A stretch of 64,000 nucleotides of DNA from Desulfovibrio piger (GCF_012843875.1 NZ_JABAFY010000001.1:1-64000); one strand, 5' to 3'. Numbered from the stretch's first letter, positions 32,525-42,275 are shown. The notes: generated from the letters alone by a model not told the origin. Translations and numbers: made by a program.

Positions 32525-34366
32525 TTATTCGATAAGGCCGTGCAGCGGGCCGCCCGGCGCGGCCAGGGCATCCACACGGCGTTGAACGGCGGGGTCTTCC
32601 TCCAGGGCGGGCGCATGGAAGGGCTTGATGCGGGCATCCAGCAGCAGCGGCCCTTCGCAGGACCAGTGCCGCGCGCGGACCACGGCCCCGGTGCCGTAGA
32701 CGTCGGCAGCGGGATCGGAACGGCTGAAGGCCACCCAGAGGAAATTGTCGAAGTCCGCGGCGCAAAAGGCGGCATCGTCCGCCACGACCACCAGCGGGAA
32801 GGCATCGCGCTGCGGCCAGTGGGCCAGGCAGGCGGCCAGCTCCTCCATGCGCGGGTCGGTCTCGTTGCGGCCCAGCTCATGACGGGGGCCGCGCAGCACC
32901 AGGATGCCCGGCCCGGCACAGCGGGCGTCGCCGAAGCCTTCGGGCAGCGACGGCAGGTCGTGCACTTCCAGCGCTAGTTCCCGGCGCTTCTCGCCCGCCG
33001 AGGCCCAGATGAGCTTGGAGCCTTCGTTGAGGGCAAAACCGGTGTAGTCCAGCGTATCCGTGGTGGAGCGGGTGATGAAGTGCAGGTCGCGCTCGAAATC
33101 GGTACGCTCCAGCAGATGCCGGAAAAATGCCACCACGTCCCGCGCCCGCAGTCCCGGCGCATCCTCATACGCGGCCACCAGCACGTATTTGGCCAGGGCC
33201 GTCTGCGTGGTGCCCAGCATGTGCAGGGCGGCGGTCAGCAGTTCGCGCGGGCGGCGCTGCACCTCGTACGGCGTATAGCGCTCGCTGCCCAGGGCCAGCA
33301 GCAGGGGGTGCACCCCGGCGGCGTCCACGGCGTGGACCTCGCGCACGCCCTGGAAGACCTGAGGCACCAGCGCGCCGGTGAGCTCATGGATAAAGTCGCC
33401 GAAGACCGTGTCTTCCTGCGGCGGGCGTCCCACGGCCGTATAGGGCCAGATGGCGCCGGTGCGGTGATGCACGGCCTCCACCTGCAGGACGGGGAAATCA
33501 TGCTTCAGGCTGTAGTAGCCCACATGGTCGCCAAAGGGACCTTCGGGCTTGAGGTGCGGCAGGATGTGACCGCTGATGCAGAAATCCGCCTCGGCCAGCA
33601 CCGGCAGGGGCAGACGGCGGCTGTAATGCATGGCCGCACGGCAGCCCCCCAGCAGGCCCGCGAAGCGCAGTTCCGACAGGCCTTCGGGCAGGGGCATGAC
33701 CGCCGCCACGGTGAAGGCCGGCGGCCCGCCCACGAAAATGTTCACCGGCAGGCTCTGGCCCCGCTTGAGGGCCTCGGCATGGTGCACGCCGATGCCGCGA
33801 TGGATCTGGTAATGCAGGCCCACCTCGTCGGCGGCGTAGTCGTTGCCCGCCAGCTGCACACGGTACATGCCCAGATTGGAGGCATCCGGGCCGGGGCGTG
33901 CGGGATCCTCGCTGTAGACCAGCGGCAGGGTGATGAAGGGGCCGCCGTCCATGGGCCAGCCCACCAGACGGGGCAGAGCCGACAGGGCGCAGCGGTTCTC
34001 CAGCACGGGGGCCTTGGAGGTGCGGCGGGGCAGCATGTGCGGCAGCGCGGGCAGGGCCCGCAGGCTGCGCAGGGGATGCTTCAGGGCCGCGGCCGGATCG
34101 GCCTTGGCGGCCAGCACGGCTTCCACCCCGGCGAGGCTGTCGCGAAAAATGTAGTGCAGGCGCTCCGTGGTGCCGAAAAGGTTGGCCAGCATGGGGAAGG
34201 AGCAGCCCTTGACCCGCGTGAACAGCAGGGCCGGAGACTTGGAGCGGAAGGCCCGGCGCTGGATGTGCGCCAGCTCCAGATGCGGGTCCACGGGCACGTC
34301 GATACGGCGCAGCTGCCCGACCTTTTCCAGATCGGCCACACATTCCTGAAGGTTACGGTAGCCCAT
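32525..34366 (-). CDS. UbiD-family prenylated-FMN decarboxylase, probably menaquinone (futalosine) type
   Basis: 613 residues, longer than UbiD of E. coli and close to the epsilon-proteobacterial and Desulfovibrio menaquinone type. The motif PEGPFGDHVGYYS near 285 holds the acidic pair (Glu and Asp five apart) of the active site; Asp in place of the second Glu is known in the family. FVGGPPAFTVAAVMPLPEG is also typical. It would decarboxylate 1,4-dihydroxy-6-naphthoate-type intermediates (MqnL role), but substrate is inferred from lineage only. The ATG overlaps the Nudix stop (TGATG). Confidence 0.85.
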   Translation of the reverse strand: MGYRNLQECVADLEKVGQLRRIDVPVDPHLELAHIQRRAFRSKSPALLFTRVKGCSFPMLANLFGTTERLHYIFRDSLAGVEAVLAAKADPAAALKHPLRSLRALPALPHMLPRRTSKAPVLENRCALSALPRLVGWPMDGGPFITLPLVYSEDPARPGPDASNLGMYRVQLAGNDYAADEVGLHYQIHRGIGVHHAEALKRGQSLPVNIFVGGPPAFTVAAVMPLPEGLSELRFAGLLGGCRAAMHYSRRLPLPVLAEADFCISGHILPHLKPEGPFGDHVGYYSLKHDFPVLQVEAVHHRTGAIWPYTAVGRPPQEDTVFGDFIHELTGALVPQVFQGVREVHAVDAAGVHPLLLALGSERYTPYEVQRRPRELLTAALHMLGTTQTALAKYVLVAAYEDAPGLRARDVVAFFRHLLERTDFERDLHFITRSTTDTLDYTGFALNEGSKLIWASAGEKRRELALEVHDLPSLPEGFGDARCAGPGILVLRGPRHELGRNETDPRMEELAACLAHWPQRDAFPLVVVADDAAFCAADFDNFLWVAFSRSDPAADVYGTGAVVRARHWSCEGPLLLDARIKPFHAPALEEDPAVQRRVDALAAPGGPLHGLIE

Positions 34367-34857
34367 CAGTCATCCTCCCCTGCCGGTTCCACCGGCGCCA
34401 GCGTACGTTCTCCCGCCAGCCAGCGGCCGAAGTCCGCCAGGATGCGGGCATGGTCGAAACAAATGGGCTGCGGCAGCCTGTCCAGAGGATAGAAGGCCGC
34501 CCGGGCCGCATCGTCCCCGGCTTTCAGGGCCGCCGCATCACGCGGACGCCCCACGAAGACCACGCTCATGGTATGGCGGCGCGGGTCACGATCCGGGCGC
34601 GAATACACCCCCAGCACGCCCAGCAGCTCCACATCGAGGCCGGTCTCCTCGCGCATCTCGCGCACGGCGGCATGTTCCACCTGCTCGCCGTCGTCCACGA
34701 AGCCTCCCGGCAGGGCAAAGCCGTGCGGCTCGTTGACACGTTCGATGACCACCACGCCCCGTTCGGGATCATAGATGACCACATCCGTGGTGGGCGCGGG
34801 GTTCAGATACTGGATGACGCTGTGACCACAAGCGGGACAGGTGAGTTCTTTCTGCAT
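34366..34857 (-). CDS. Nudix hydrolase with N-terminal zinc ribbon
   Basis: 163 residues. A CPACGH knuckle opens the chain, and the Nudix box GFVDDGEQVEHAAVREMREETGL (around 50-73) has all metal-binding Glu residues. The domain organisation resembles ADP-ribose or NADH pyrophosphatase relatives, but the substrate is not known. The ATG at 34857 follows GGAGG. It is first of three coupled genes (Nudix, UbiD-like, NadE), so a role in nucleotide-sugar or NAD-derivative clearance is plausible. Confidence 0.9.
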   Translation of the reverse strand: MQKELTCPACGHSVIQYLNPAPTTDVVIYDPERGVVVIERVNEPHGFALPGGFVDDGEQVEHAAVREMREETGLDVELLGVLGVYSRPDRDPRRHTMSVVFVGRPRDAAALKAGDDAARAAFYPLDRLPQPICFDHARILADFGRWLAGERTLAPVEPAGEDD

Positions 34858-34970
34858 GGGTGCCTCCAGTGGCGCATGGTACGCCAGCAGCATGTTGGCC
34901 GCAAGCTCCATGTTCGACAGGGATTCCGATGCTCCGGGATGCGCCTTCCGCCTTTGGCGGCGGAGCGGGC

Positions 34971-35639
34971 TCAGGCCAGGTGCGGCGTGAAGCCCGCGGC
35001 CTTCAAAGCCTCCAGGCTCACGGCCCCCAGACGCAGCACGCGCAGGTCCGTACCGGCCAGCGGCTCCACGATGGTGGACGGCACGCCGCCTGCCGGGGCC
35101 GGGCCGCTGACCACCACGCCGTCGTCGGGCCCGGTCAGGGCCGCCAGCAGGCGTTCGTCCAGCTCCTCAGGCACACGGGCGGCCGCCTGGCCGCTGATGT
35201 TGGCGCTGCTGGCCGTCAGGGGCGCCCCGGCCAGACGGGAAAGCTGCGCCGCCAACGGATGGGGCGTCAGGCGCACGGCAGCCTTGCCCTTGGGGTTCAC
35301 CAGCTGCGGCGCCAGGGGCCGACGGCCTTCCAGCGGCGTCAGCCGGGCGGTCAGCACCACGGTCAACGGGCCGGGCCAAAAGGCCGTCAGCAGCGCTTCG
35401 GGAGCCTGCTCCAGCGTCACATAGGGGCGCAGCAGGTCAAGGCTGCCCGCCAGCAGGGGCAGAGGCATATGGACGGGCCTGCGCTTGGCCTGATACACTC
35501 GCGCCACGGCCACGGCCTGGTCGGCACAGCAGCCCAGGCCGTAGAACGTCTCTGTGGGAAAGGCCAGCACGCCGCCATCACGCAGTCTGCGGGCGGCGTC
35601 TTCCGCCGTGGATATCTGACACAACGATCGAGGAATCAT
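34971..35639 (-). CDS. tsaC: L-threonylcarbamoyladenylate synthase (TsaC/Sua5 family)
   Basis: 222 residues. The YrdC fold is recognised from GGVLAFPTETFYGLGCCA near 20-36, the KRRPVHMPLPLL lysine-arginine motif, and SSANISGQAAA near 160. It makes threonylcarbamoyl-AMP for the t6A37 tRNA modification. The ATG at 35639 shares the sequence CATG with the start of rlmH on the other strand, so the two coding regions touch head to head. A TTG at 35675 is a possible longer start. Confidence 0.92.
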   Translation of the reverse strand: MIPRSLCQISTAEDAARRLRDGGVLAFPTETFYGLGCCADQAVAVARVYQAKRRPVHMPLPLLAGSLDLLRPYVTLEQAPEALLTAFWPGPLTVVLTARLTPLEGRRPLAPQLVNPKGKAAVRLTPHPLAAQLSRLAGAPLTASSANISGQAAARVPEELDERLLAALTGPDDGVVVSGPAPAGGVPSTIVEPLAGTDLRVLRLGAVSLEALKAAGFTPHLA

Positions 35640-36111
35640 GACAGGGAAACCCTTGCGCCTGCTCAGTGTGGGCAAACTGAAAGTACCGTTCTGGAAAGAC
35701 GCCGCCGCCCACTACAGCCAGCGCATCAACCGCTGGCGGCGTCTGGAATGTGTGGAAGTCCGGGACGGGGACCCCGCCCTGCCCCAGGCCCAGCGCAACG
35801 AGCTGGAAGGCCGCCGTCTGCTGGAGGCCCTGGGCCCGCAGGACGTGCCCCTGGTGCTGGACGAGCGCGGCATCACCATGACCTCGCCCCAGCTGGCCCA
35901 GCTGCTGCAAAAGATCGACAACAACGCCATGGGCCGCGCCTGCTTCATCATCGGCGGCGCCTACGGTCTGGATGAGGCCGTGCGCCAGCGCGCCTGGAAG
36001 CTCGTCAGCCTCAGCAGCATGACCTTCCCCCATGAGCTGGCCCGCGTGCTCCTGCTGGAGCAGCTCTACCGCGCGGAGTGCATCATCCGCAAGGTACCCT
36101 ACCATCATTGA
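35638..36111 (+). CDS. rlmH: 23S rRNA pseudouridine-1915 N3-methyltransferase RlmH
   Basis: 157 residues, normal size. The SPOUT-type C-terminus has IGGAYGLDEAV, LSSMTFPHELARVLLLEQLYRA and the final PYHH, all family signatures for the trefoil-knot SAM site. SD GAGGAATC precedes the ATG. Its start overlaps that of tsaC on the opposite strand. A GC-rich hairpin follows at 36146. Confidence 0.96.
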   Translation: MTGKPLRLLSVGKLKVPFWKDAAAHYSQRINRWRRLECVEVRDGDPALPQAQRNELEGRRLLEALGPQDVPLVLDERGITMTSPQLAQLLQKIDNNAMGRACFIIGGAYGLDEAVRQRAWKLVSLSSMTFPHELARVLLLEQLYRAECIIRKVPYHH

Positions 36112-36451
36112 TGCGGCCTGCGGGCGCTTGTCTGAAAAATCCGCCGGGGAGGAGCGCCCCTCCCCACCATGCGCTTCATCTCCAGAGGAGCCTTGCCGCG
36201 AGCCGCCTCCGCTCGCCCCTCTGCCGTCCATGCCCCGGCGCTCTCCATCGCGACGGACACGGCCCTGCAGACCGTCTTTGGTCACACGCCCATGCCAAAA
36301 GGGACGGCTTTGTCCGGCAAAAAGCATCCCCGCGACCGGGGCTCCCCCGGCATCCGCTTCCTCTTTTCCAGACAAAACACGCTGGGGAAGGCCAAGAGAT
36401 TTGAGGAGAGGTCTGCCCTCTCCTCAAGAATCCCTCAACGTCCGCCCTTCC
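36112..36451. other. Intergenic region between rlmH and pglB ends
   Basis: Convergent spacer, no supported gene. It has a 7-bp GC stem (36146-36152 with 36159-36165) after rlmH and a strong stem at 36401-36427 after pglB. Confidence 0.5.
36401..36427 (-). terminator. Hairpin after pglB
   Basis: Perfect 10-bp stem (36401-36410 with 36418-36427), 7-base loop, no T-run; probable 3' end structure. Confidence 0.55.
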
Positions 36452-38734
36452 CTACAGCACTTCGTAGATACGGCAGAACACGTTGTCGTAGACCAGCTTG
36501 AAATAGGGCGAGATGGCCGGATCCTGCGGATTGCCCACCAGCAGGCGCACCATGAGCGAATTGTAGAGGTTGGCATCCATGGCCAGCTTCTCGTCCGTGA
36601 TGCGGTTGAAGAAGAAGTGCACGTTGCGGCGTCCGGAAAGGAATTCCTGCCGCTGGGCCGCCGTGGCCCGCGGATGGCTGTCGAACCACTGCTGGATGTA
36701 GTCCCGGCGGGTGACGCCCGTCTCCTCGAACACGCTGATGGACGCCGGACGGATGGGCGTGGCGCTGTCGTCCAGCAGGACCTCGCCCTTGTCCAGATTG
36801 TAGGCCACGGCCTGCGGCAGGATGGACAGGGCCGCGCCCTCTCCCTGCCGGGTCACGAAATCCCAGTTGCCGAAATTGCTGATCCAGAAACCGAGACGCA
36901 GCATCTCGAAGCTGACCGTCACGAACTGCCGCCCTTCGCCTTCCACCAGCGCCGTTTCCGGCGAGCGCAGCTTGTCCATGAGGTCCTGGGCCTGCTGGGC
37001 GTCCAGTCCGGCAAAGACCTCGCTGGCCACCTCCTCGTCGAAGGGGTCGCGCCCTTTGGCGAACTGGCTGGTATAGCGGATGAGCTGACGGGCGAAACGG
37101 GGATTGTCCGTACCCAGCACCGCCGCCGAAAGATAGAGCGGCGCTCCGGCATTGCGGGCACCGTCCGCGATGGTGAGGCGGTGGGCAAAATGATGGGCCG
37201 CGTAGCCCCAGTCCCACCACAGCCAGAGCGTGGCATCCTTGGGCACCACGGTCTGGGCCCGGCTGAGCATCTCGGCATGGCGGCGGTTGATCATGGGGCC
37301 CTGCGACATGGCCGGGATGATGTTCACGAAGGGGGCCACCAGCAGCGCCAGCAGCAGCGCGGAGGTCAGGATGCCCGTCACGTTGGGGCGCAGCTTGCGC
37401 AGCAGACGCTGGAGCATCCAGTACAGGGGCAGGGTCAGGCCCACGGCCACGATGGGCGCGCCGAACATGACCATGCGGCCGCCCATCTTGGTGCTGAGCA
37501 GGCCCAGCGCCGCCAGCGGCAGCAGGAAGAGCGCGCCGGGACGGCGGAAGATCACCCACACAAAGCCCAGCAGGCCCAGGGCCGCGGCCTCGTGCCAGGG
37601 ATGGAAATAGGCCAGCACGGCCAGCAGGCCAAGGTCCTGCACTTCGGTAAGGGCCTGTCCCGCAGGCGGATAGATGAGGGCCAGCGCCCCGCTGCCGCCC
37701 GAGACCTCGGCCTTCTTCATGTACAGGGAAAGCTGGTGGGTGATGGTCTGCAACAGTTCGCCCGACAGGAAGAGGGAGCCCACCCCCAGCCAGAGGAGGA
37801 TGAGGACCCAGGGGCGACACAGCCACTGGCGCAAACGGTACATCTGACGGGCGCGCGTCCAGCCCGCGGTCATGAGCAGGGCGCTGAAGCCGAAGAACAG
37901 GGGGCCGCCCAGGGTGGGCAGGGCGTAGGCCAGCGAGCCCAGCAGCAGAAGGTTGCGGCGGCCGCGCGGCGCCATGACCAGGCTCATGAAGGCCAGCAGA
38001 CAGACATTGTAGCGGGTCAGATAGGGGAAGACCGAGTGCCATTCCTGCGTCCACCAGGAGATGACGCCGGAAACGCCCAGCAGCACCACCCACTGCCAGC
38101 GCAGGGGGTTGCCCAGGCGCAGGTCCTGCTCGGCCAGCGAGCTGCCCCAAAGGCGTCTGGCCGCGGCCAAGCCGGAACCGACGATGAGCTTTTTCAGGAT
38201 CAGCTGGGGCAGGAGCATGTAGCGCATGGCCCAGCAGGCAGGCGCCAGGGTCATGAGCAGGGGGAAGAACAGGGTCACCAGGTCCGTGTCGTAGTAGCCC
38301 AGCAGCGTGCGGGCCAGGAAACCCGGCGCAAGGCTGGTCAGCAGGCCCGCCGCCACACCGGCTTCCATGCTGCCCAGGGCCCAGACCCAGGCGTAGACGA
38401 TGACGGCCACGAAGCAGGAGAGCAGCGCCGGGAACCAGAAGGCCACCGCTGCGGGATAGGTCCCCAGCAGATCGGCCATGCCGCGCAGCATGACGGCCAT
38501 GGGGTGCCCCACCGCATGGCCGAAACCTTCGGCACCGGCCACCCAGTGGTAGGCATCGTGCGTGGCCAGCAGCCATTCCGAGCCCAGACGGTACTCCGGG
38601 TTCTGCCAGCAGGGCCATTCCAGCATGCGCAGGGCAAAGGCCAGGCCCAGGGTCACCAGGCCCCAGAACAGGCCGTGCAGCCAGAAGGTGCGGTTCTCAG
38701 CGGTAAAATAGACGGAGACCGGTTTGTCCGTCAT
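36452..38734 (-). CDS. pglB: PglB/STT3 oligosaccharyltransferase
   Basis: 760 residues. About 12-13 membrane helices occupy the first about 465 residues, with a soluble periplasmic C-terminal domain. GYYDTDLV near 147 is the DxD-type metal site in the second external loop; LWWDWGYAA near 486 is the WWDxG acceptor-Asn binding motif. It moves a lipid-linked glycan to Asn of exported proteins; related Desulfovibrio enzymes have been studied as relaxed oligosaccharyltransferases. No other pgl glycan genes lie here. The ATG has an AAGGAG SD; rsmG lies upstream on the same strand. Confidence 0.93.
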   Translation of the reverse strand: MTDKPVSVYFTAENRTFWLHGLFWGLVTLGLAFALRMLEWPCWQNPEYRLGSEWLLATHDAYHWVAGAEGFGHAVGHPMAVMLRGMADLLGTYPAAVAFWFPALLSCFVAVIVYAWVWALGSMEAGVAAGLLTSLAPGFLARTLLGYYDTDLVTLFFPLLMTLAPACWAMRYMLLPQLILKKLIVGSGLAAARRLWGSSLAEQDLRLGNPLRWQWVVLLGVSGVISWWTQEWHSVFPYLTRYNVCLLAFMSLVMAPRGRRNLLLLGSLAYALPTLGGPLFFGFSALLMTAGWTRARQMYRLRQWLCRPWVLILLWLGVGSLFLSGELLQTITHQLSLYMKKAEVSGGSGALALIYPPAGQALTEVQDLGLLAVLAYFHPWHEAAALGLLGFVWVIFRRPGALFLLPLAALGLLSTKMGGRMVMFGAPIVAVGLTLPLYWMLQRLLRKLRPNVTGILTSALLLALLVAPFVNIIPAMSQGPMINRRHAEMLSRAQTVVPKDATLWLWWDWGYAAHHFAHRLTIADGARNAGAPLYLSAAVLGTDNPRFARQLIRYTSQFAKGRDPFDEEVASEVFAGLDAQQAQDLMDKLRSPETALVEGEGRQFVTVSFEMLRLGFWISNFGNWDFVTRQGEGAALSILPQAVAYNLDKGEVLLDDSATPIRPASISVFEETGVTRRDYIQQWFDSHPRATAAQRQEFLSGRRNVHFFFNRITDEKLAMDANLYNSLMVRLLVGNPQDPAISPYFKLVYDNVFCRIYEVL

Positions 38735-38864
38735 GCGTGCTCTCCTTTGTGGCAGAGAGTTTTCAGGCAGAAGAAGGGACGCATCCCGGGGATACGAAGA
38801 AACGTGCGGGGAAAAGGCGAAAAGCCTGGGGCCCTCCCGCGTGGGCAGCCCCTCCCCTCAAAAA

Positions 38865-39533
38865 CTATCCTTCGGCTCTCCGGCGCAGGGCCCAGAACCA
38901 GCGGTGCACGTTGTCGGCCGTGTAGGCGAAGGACCCCACCAGCGCCCAGCCGTCGATGTCCCCGGCGGCGGGCGGCTCCTCGCGGGCCAGGATCACCACG
39001 ATGCCGTCATCGGCCAGATGCGGGGCCACCAGCTCCAGCAGCTGCGGCCAGGGCATGAAGGCCCGGCTGGTGATGCAGTCGGCCTTGCGGGCCTGCTTGG
39101 GGAAAAAGTGCTCCACCCTGCCCCGGAAAACATGGGTCCCCGGCAGGGGCACGCGGGCCAGCACCGTGGAAAGGAACAGCGCCCGTTTCTCCCGGGCCTC
39201 CACCAGCCAGCAGGTGCCGCGCTGCCAGGCCATGCGCAGGGGGATGGCGGGCAGGCCCGCACCGGAGCCCAGATCCCAGCACAGGGGATCTTCGGGCAGG
39301 GGCAGGCCGTCGAGGAAGGTCGCCAGATGGAAGCTGTCGGCCACCAGGCGCTGCATGGCGTCGCGCCAGTGATGCGCGCCCACCAGGTTCATGGCCTTGT
39401 TCCAGCGGCAGAGCAGCTGCAGATATTCCGCCAGCCCGGGCAGGGCCGCCTCGGGCACCGTCACGCCCGCCTCCCGGGCGCATCGCGCCAGGGCGGACAG
39501 GGAGATGTCGTCGTGTTTCGCGTTGGGCTTCAT
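38865..39533 (-). CDS. rsmG: 16S rRNA (guanine-527 N7)-methyltransferase RsmG
   Basis: 222 residues. The GidB core is seen in RWNKAMNLVGAHH near 44-56 and the SAM loop WDLGSGAGLPAIPL near 86-99, followed by the EAREKRALFL acidic strand. It methylates G527 in the 530 loop of 16S rRNA. The SD (AAGG) is weak. It is 130 bases upstream of pglB on the same strand. Confidence 0.94.
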   Translation of the reverse strand: MKPNAKHDDISLSALARCAREAGVTVPEAALPGLAEYLQLLCRWNKAMNLVGAHHWRDAMQRLVADSFHLATFLDGLPLPEDPLCWDLGSGAGLPAIPLRMAWQRGTCWLVEAREKRALFLSTVLARVPLPGTHVFRGRVEHFFPKQARKADCITSRAFMPWPQLLELVAPHLADDGIVVILAREEPPAAGDIDGWALVGSFAYTADNVHRWFWALRRRAEG

Positions 39534-39630
39534 GGGCCTTGTGTAGCCTCTGGCGGCGGGACTTGCAAGCTCTGGCGCTCTGTCGTAAAAAAGACGACTT
39601 TATACCGCTTGCCAATCCATTTTTGGAGCT

Positions 39631-40584
39631 ATGAAAATGACATCGTGTGCATTGCTTTTTCCCGGCCAGGGCTCGCAGGAAGCGGGCATGGGCCGGGAGC
39701 TGGCCGAAGCCCGTCCCGAAGCCATGACGCTCTGGAAGCGCGCCGAAGCCATCAGCGGCCTGCCGCTGCGCGAGATCTACTGGGAAGGCGATGCTGCCGC
39801 CATGAGCGACACCCGCGCCCTGCAGCCCGCGCTGACCGTGGTCAACATCAACCTCTGGCGTGAGCTGGCGGGCAAGGTGCGCCCCTGTGCCGCCGCCGGT
39901 CACAGCCTGGGCGAATTCAGCGCCCTGGCCGCCGCCGAGGTGCTGGATCCCGAGACCGTGCTGCAGATCGTGTCCCTGCGCGGCCGCCTCATGGCCGAGG
40001 CCGATCCCGACGGCACCGGCAGCATGGCCGCCATCCTCAAGATGAAGCAGGAAGACGTGGAGGCCCTGGCCCGCGAGGCCGCCGTGGAAGCCGACGCCCT
40101 GCTCATCGTGGCCAATTACAACACCCCGGCCCAGTTCGTGGTCAGCGGTCACCGCGATGCCGTGGCCCTGGCCTGTCAAAAGGCCAAGGAGCACCGCGGC
40201 CGCGCCATCGAGCTCAAGGTGAGCGGCGCCTTCCACAGCCCCATGATGGAAAAGGCCTCCCGCGAGCTGGAGCCCCTGCTGCGCAAGGCCGTGTGGCGCA
40301 AGCCGCAGTTCCCGGTCTACTGCAACCTGCACGGCCGCGCCGTCACCGACGGCGAAAGCGCCAAGGAAAGCCTGCTCAAGCAGATGACCTCGTCCGTGCT
40401 CTGGATCGAGACCGTGCGCAACCAGTACGCCGACGGCGTGCGCCGCTGGGTCGAAGTGGGTCCCAAGGCCGTGCTGGGCAAGATGGTGCCCGCCTGTCTC
40501 AATCATCTGGACGAGGCCGCCCGCCAGGAACTGCGGGTGGAACTGGTCAACAGCCTCGAAAGCGTGGAAAATTTTTCGGCGTAG
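39631..40584 (+). CDS. fabD: Malonyl-CoA:ACP transacylase
   Basis: 317 residues. The acyltransferase opens with LLFPGQGSQEAGMG and has the nucleophile Ser in GHSLGE near 92; AFHSPMM near 205 carries the catalytic His. It loads malonate onto acyl carrier protein for fatty acid synthesis. SD GGAG precedes the ATG. It stands apart from other fab genes, 30 bases before argS, so housekeeping coexpression is likely. Confidence 0.94.
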   Translation: MKMTSCALLFPGQGSQEAGMGRELAEARPEAMTLWKRAEAISGLPLREIYWEGDAAAMSDTRALQPALTVVNINLWRELAGKVRPCAAAGHSLGEFSALAAAEVLDPETVLQIVSLRGRLMAEADPDGTGSMAAILKMKQEDVEALAREAAVEADALLIVANYNTPAQFVVSGHRDAVALACQKAKEHRGRAIELKVSGAFHSPMMEKASRELEPLLRKAVWRKPQFPVYCNLHGRAVTDGESAKESLLKQMTSSVLWIETVRNQYADGVRRWVEVGPKAVLGKMVPACLNHLDEAARQELRVELVNSLESVENFSA

Positions 40585-40614
40585 GCGCGAGCCCCGCCTC
40601 AGGAGATAAAATAC

Positions 40615-42270
40615 ATGCGCGCTACCGACGTTTTGCGCTCTGCCCTCATGGACATTGTGGAAGAGATGGGCCTCAACTGGCCCGCCAAAGCGGTCATCGA
40701 ACCGCCCCGCGACCCCAAACACGGCGACCTGGCCGCCAACATCGCCATGCTGCTGGCCCGCGAGGCCCACAAGAATCCCCGCGAACTGGCTCAGATCTTC
40801 GTGGAAAAGCTGCCCCAGCGCTGCGCCGACATCGAAAAGGTGGAAGTGGCCGGCCCCGGTTTCTGCAACGTGACCTTCAGCCAGCACTTCTGGCGCAAGA
40901 CCGTGTGTGAAGTGGAAGCCGCCGGTGCCGCCTACGGCCAGAGCAGCGTGGGCCAGGGCCGCAAGACCCTGGTGGAATACGTTTCCGCCAACCCCACCGG
41001 TCCCCTGCATGTGGGCCACGGCCGCGGCGCCGCCGTGGGCGACAGCCTGGCCCGCCTGCTGCGCAAGGCCGGTTTCGACGTGGAGACCGAGTACTACATC
41101 AACGACGCCGGTCGCCAGATGCGCATCCTGGGCCTTTCCGTGTGGCTGCGCGTGAAGGAACTGGCCGGTCGTCCCGTGGAATGGCCTGAAGACTACTACC
41201 GCGGCAGCTACATCATCGATATCGCCCGCGAGATGCTGGCCGAAGATCCCCGCCTGCCCGACATGGAAGACCAGGCCGGTCAGGACCGCTGCTACGAACG
41301 CGCCATGAACGAGATCCTGGACGGTATCAAGGCCGACCTGGCCGACTTCCGCGTGGAGCACCAGCACTGGTTCTCGGAAAAGACCCTGGTGGAGAGCGGC
41401 GCCGTCAAGGCCGCCTTCGACGCCCTGACCGAAGCCGGGCACACCTTCGACAAGGACGGCGCCTTCTGGTTCGCCACCCAGGCCCTGGGCGACGACAAGG
41501 ACCGCGTGCTGCGCAAGTCCGACGGCAGCCTGACCTATTTCGCCTCGGACATCGCCTACCACCACAACAAGTTCCAGCGCGGCTATGACTGGCTCATCGA
41601 CATCTGGGGCGCCGACCACCACGGTTACGTGCCCCGCATGCGCGCGGCCATCACCGCCATGGGCAAGCCCCGCGAAAGCTTCGACGTGGTGCTCATCCAG
41701 CTGGTGAACCTGCTCCAGGGCGGCAAGCCCGTGAGCATGTCCACCCGCGCCGGCACCTTCGAGACCCTGGCCGACGTGGTCAAGGAAGTGGGCGCCGACG
41801 CGGCCCGCTTCATGTTCCTTTCGCGCAAGAGCGACACCAGCCTGGACTTCGACCTGGAGCTGGCCAAGCAGCGCAGCCTGGACAACCCGGTGTACTATGT
41901 ACAGTACGCCCACGCCCGCATCTGCGCCGTGCTGCGCCGTGCCGAGGAACGCGGCATCACCCTGCCCGCCGCTGCCACGGACGAACTGCTGGCAGCCCTG
42001 GACACCCCCGAAGACATGGCCCTGCTGCGCAAGATGGCCGGTTTCGAGGACATGGTGGCCACCGCTGCCCAGGCCCTGGCCGTGCATCACGTCAGCCACT
42101 ATCTGATGGATCTGGCCGGTATGCTGCACAGCTACTACGCCAAGCATCAGGTGCTGCTGGCCGACGATACGGCCCGCACCCTCTCGCGTCTGGCCCTGCT
42201 GCGCGCCGTGAGCCAGGTGCTTCGCAACGGCCTTGATCTGCTGGGCGTCAGCGCTCCCGAGGCCATGTAG
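40615..42270 (+). CDS. argS: Arginyl-tRNA synthetase
   Basis: 551 residues, typical length. The HIGH motif is NPTGPLHVGHGRGAAVGD near 124-141, and the N-terminal Add-1 domain precedes it. The C-terminal helical DALR domain includes DNPVYYVQYAHARICAVLRRAE. SD AGGAG is 8 bases before the ATG. The SPOR gene begins five bases after the stop. Confidence 0.96.
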   Translation: MRATDVLRSALMDIVEEMGLNWPAKAVIEPPRDPKHGDLAANIAMLLAREAHKNPRELAQIFVEKLPQRCADIEKVEVAGPGFCNVTFSQHFWRKTVCEVEAAGAAYGQSSVGQGRKTLVEYVSANPTGPLHVGHGRGAAVGDSLARLLRKAGFDVETEYYINDAGRQMRILGLSVWLRVKELAGRPVEWPEDYYRGSYIIDIAREMLAEDPRLPDMEDQAGQDRCYERAMNEILDGIKADLADFRVEHQHWFSEKTLVESGAVKAAFDALTEAGHTFDKDGAFWFATQALGDDKDRVLRKSDGSLTYFASDIAYHHNKFQRGYDWLIDIWGADHHGYVPRMRAAITAMGKPRESFDVVLIQLVNLLQGGKPVSMSTRAGTFETLADVVKEVGADAARFMFLSRKSDTSLDFDLELAKQRSLDNPVYYVQYAHARICAVLRRAEERGITLPAAATDELLAALDTPEDMALLRKMAGFEDMVATAAQALAVHHVSHYLMDLAGMLHSYYAKHQVLLADDTARTLSRLALLRAVSQVLRNGLDLLGVSAPEAM

Positions 42271-42275
42271 ATCCT

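Noticed and set aside
32525-34366. Asp in place of Glu in the UbiD active-site pair as a sign of inactivity.
   Set aside because: Asp at this place occurs in active UbiD-family enzymes, so it is not evidence of loss.
39007-42147. A minus-strand open frame of over 1000 codons opposite fabD and argS.
   Set aside because: It is a shadow of codon bias in GC-rich genes; it is rich in His, Gly, Val and Gln, has no recognisable domain, and fabD and argS are certain.
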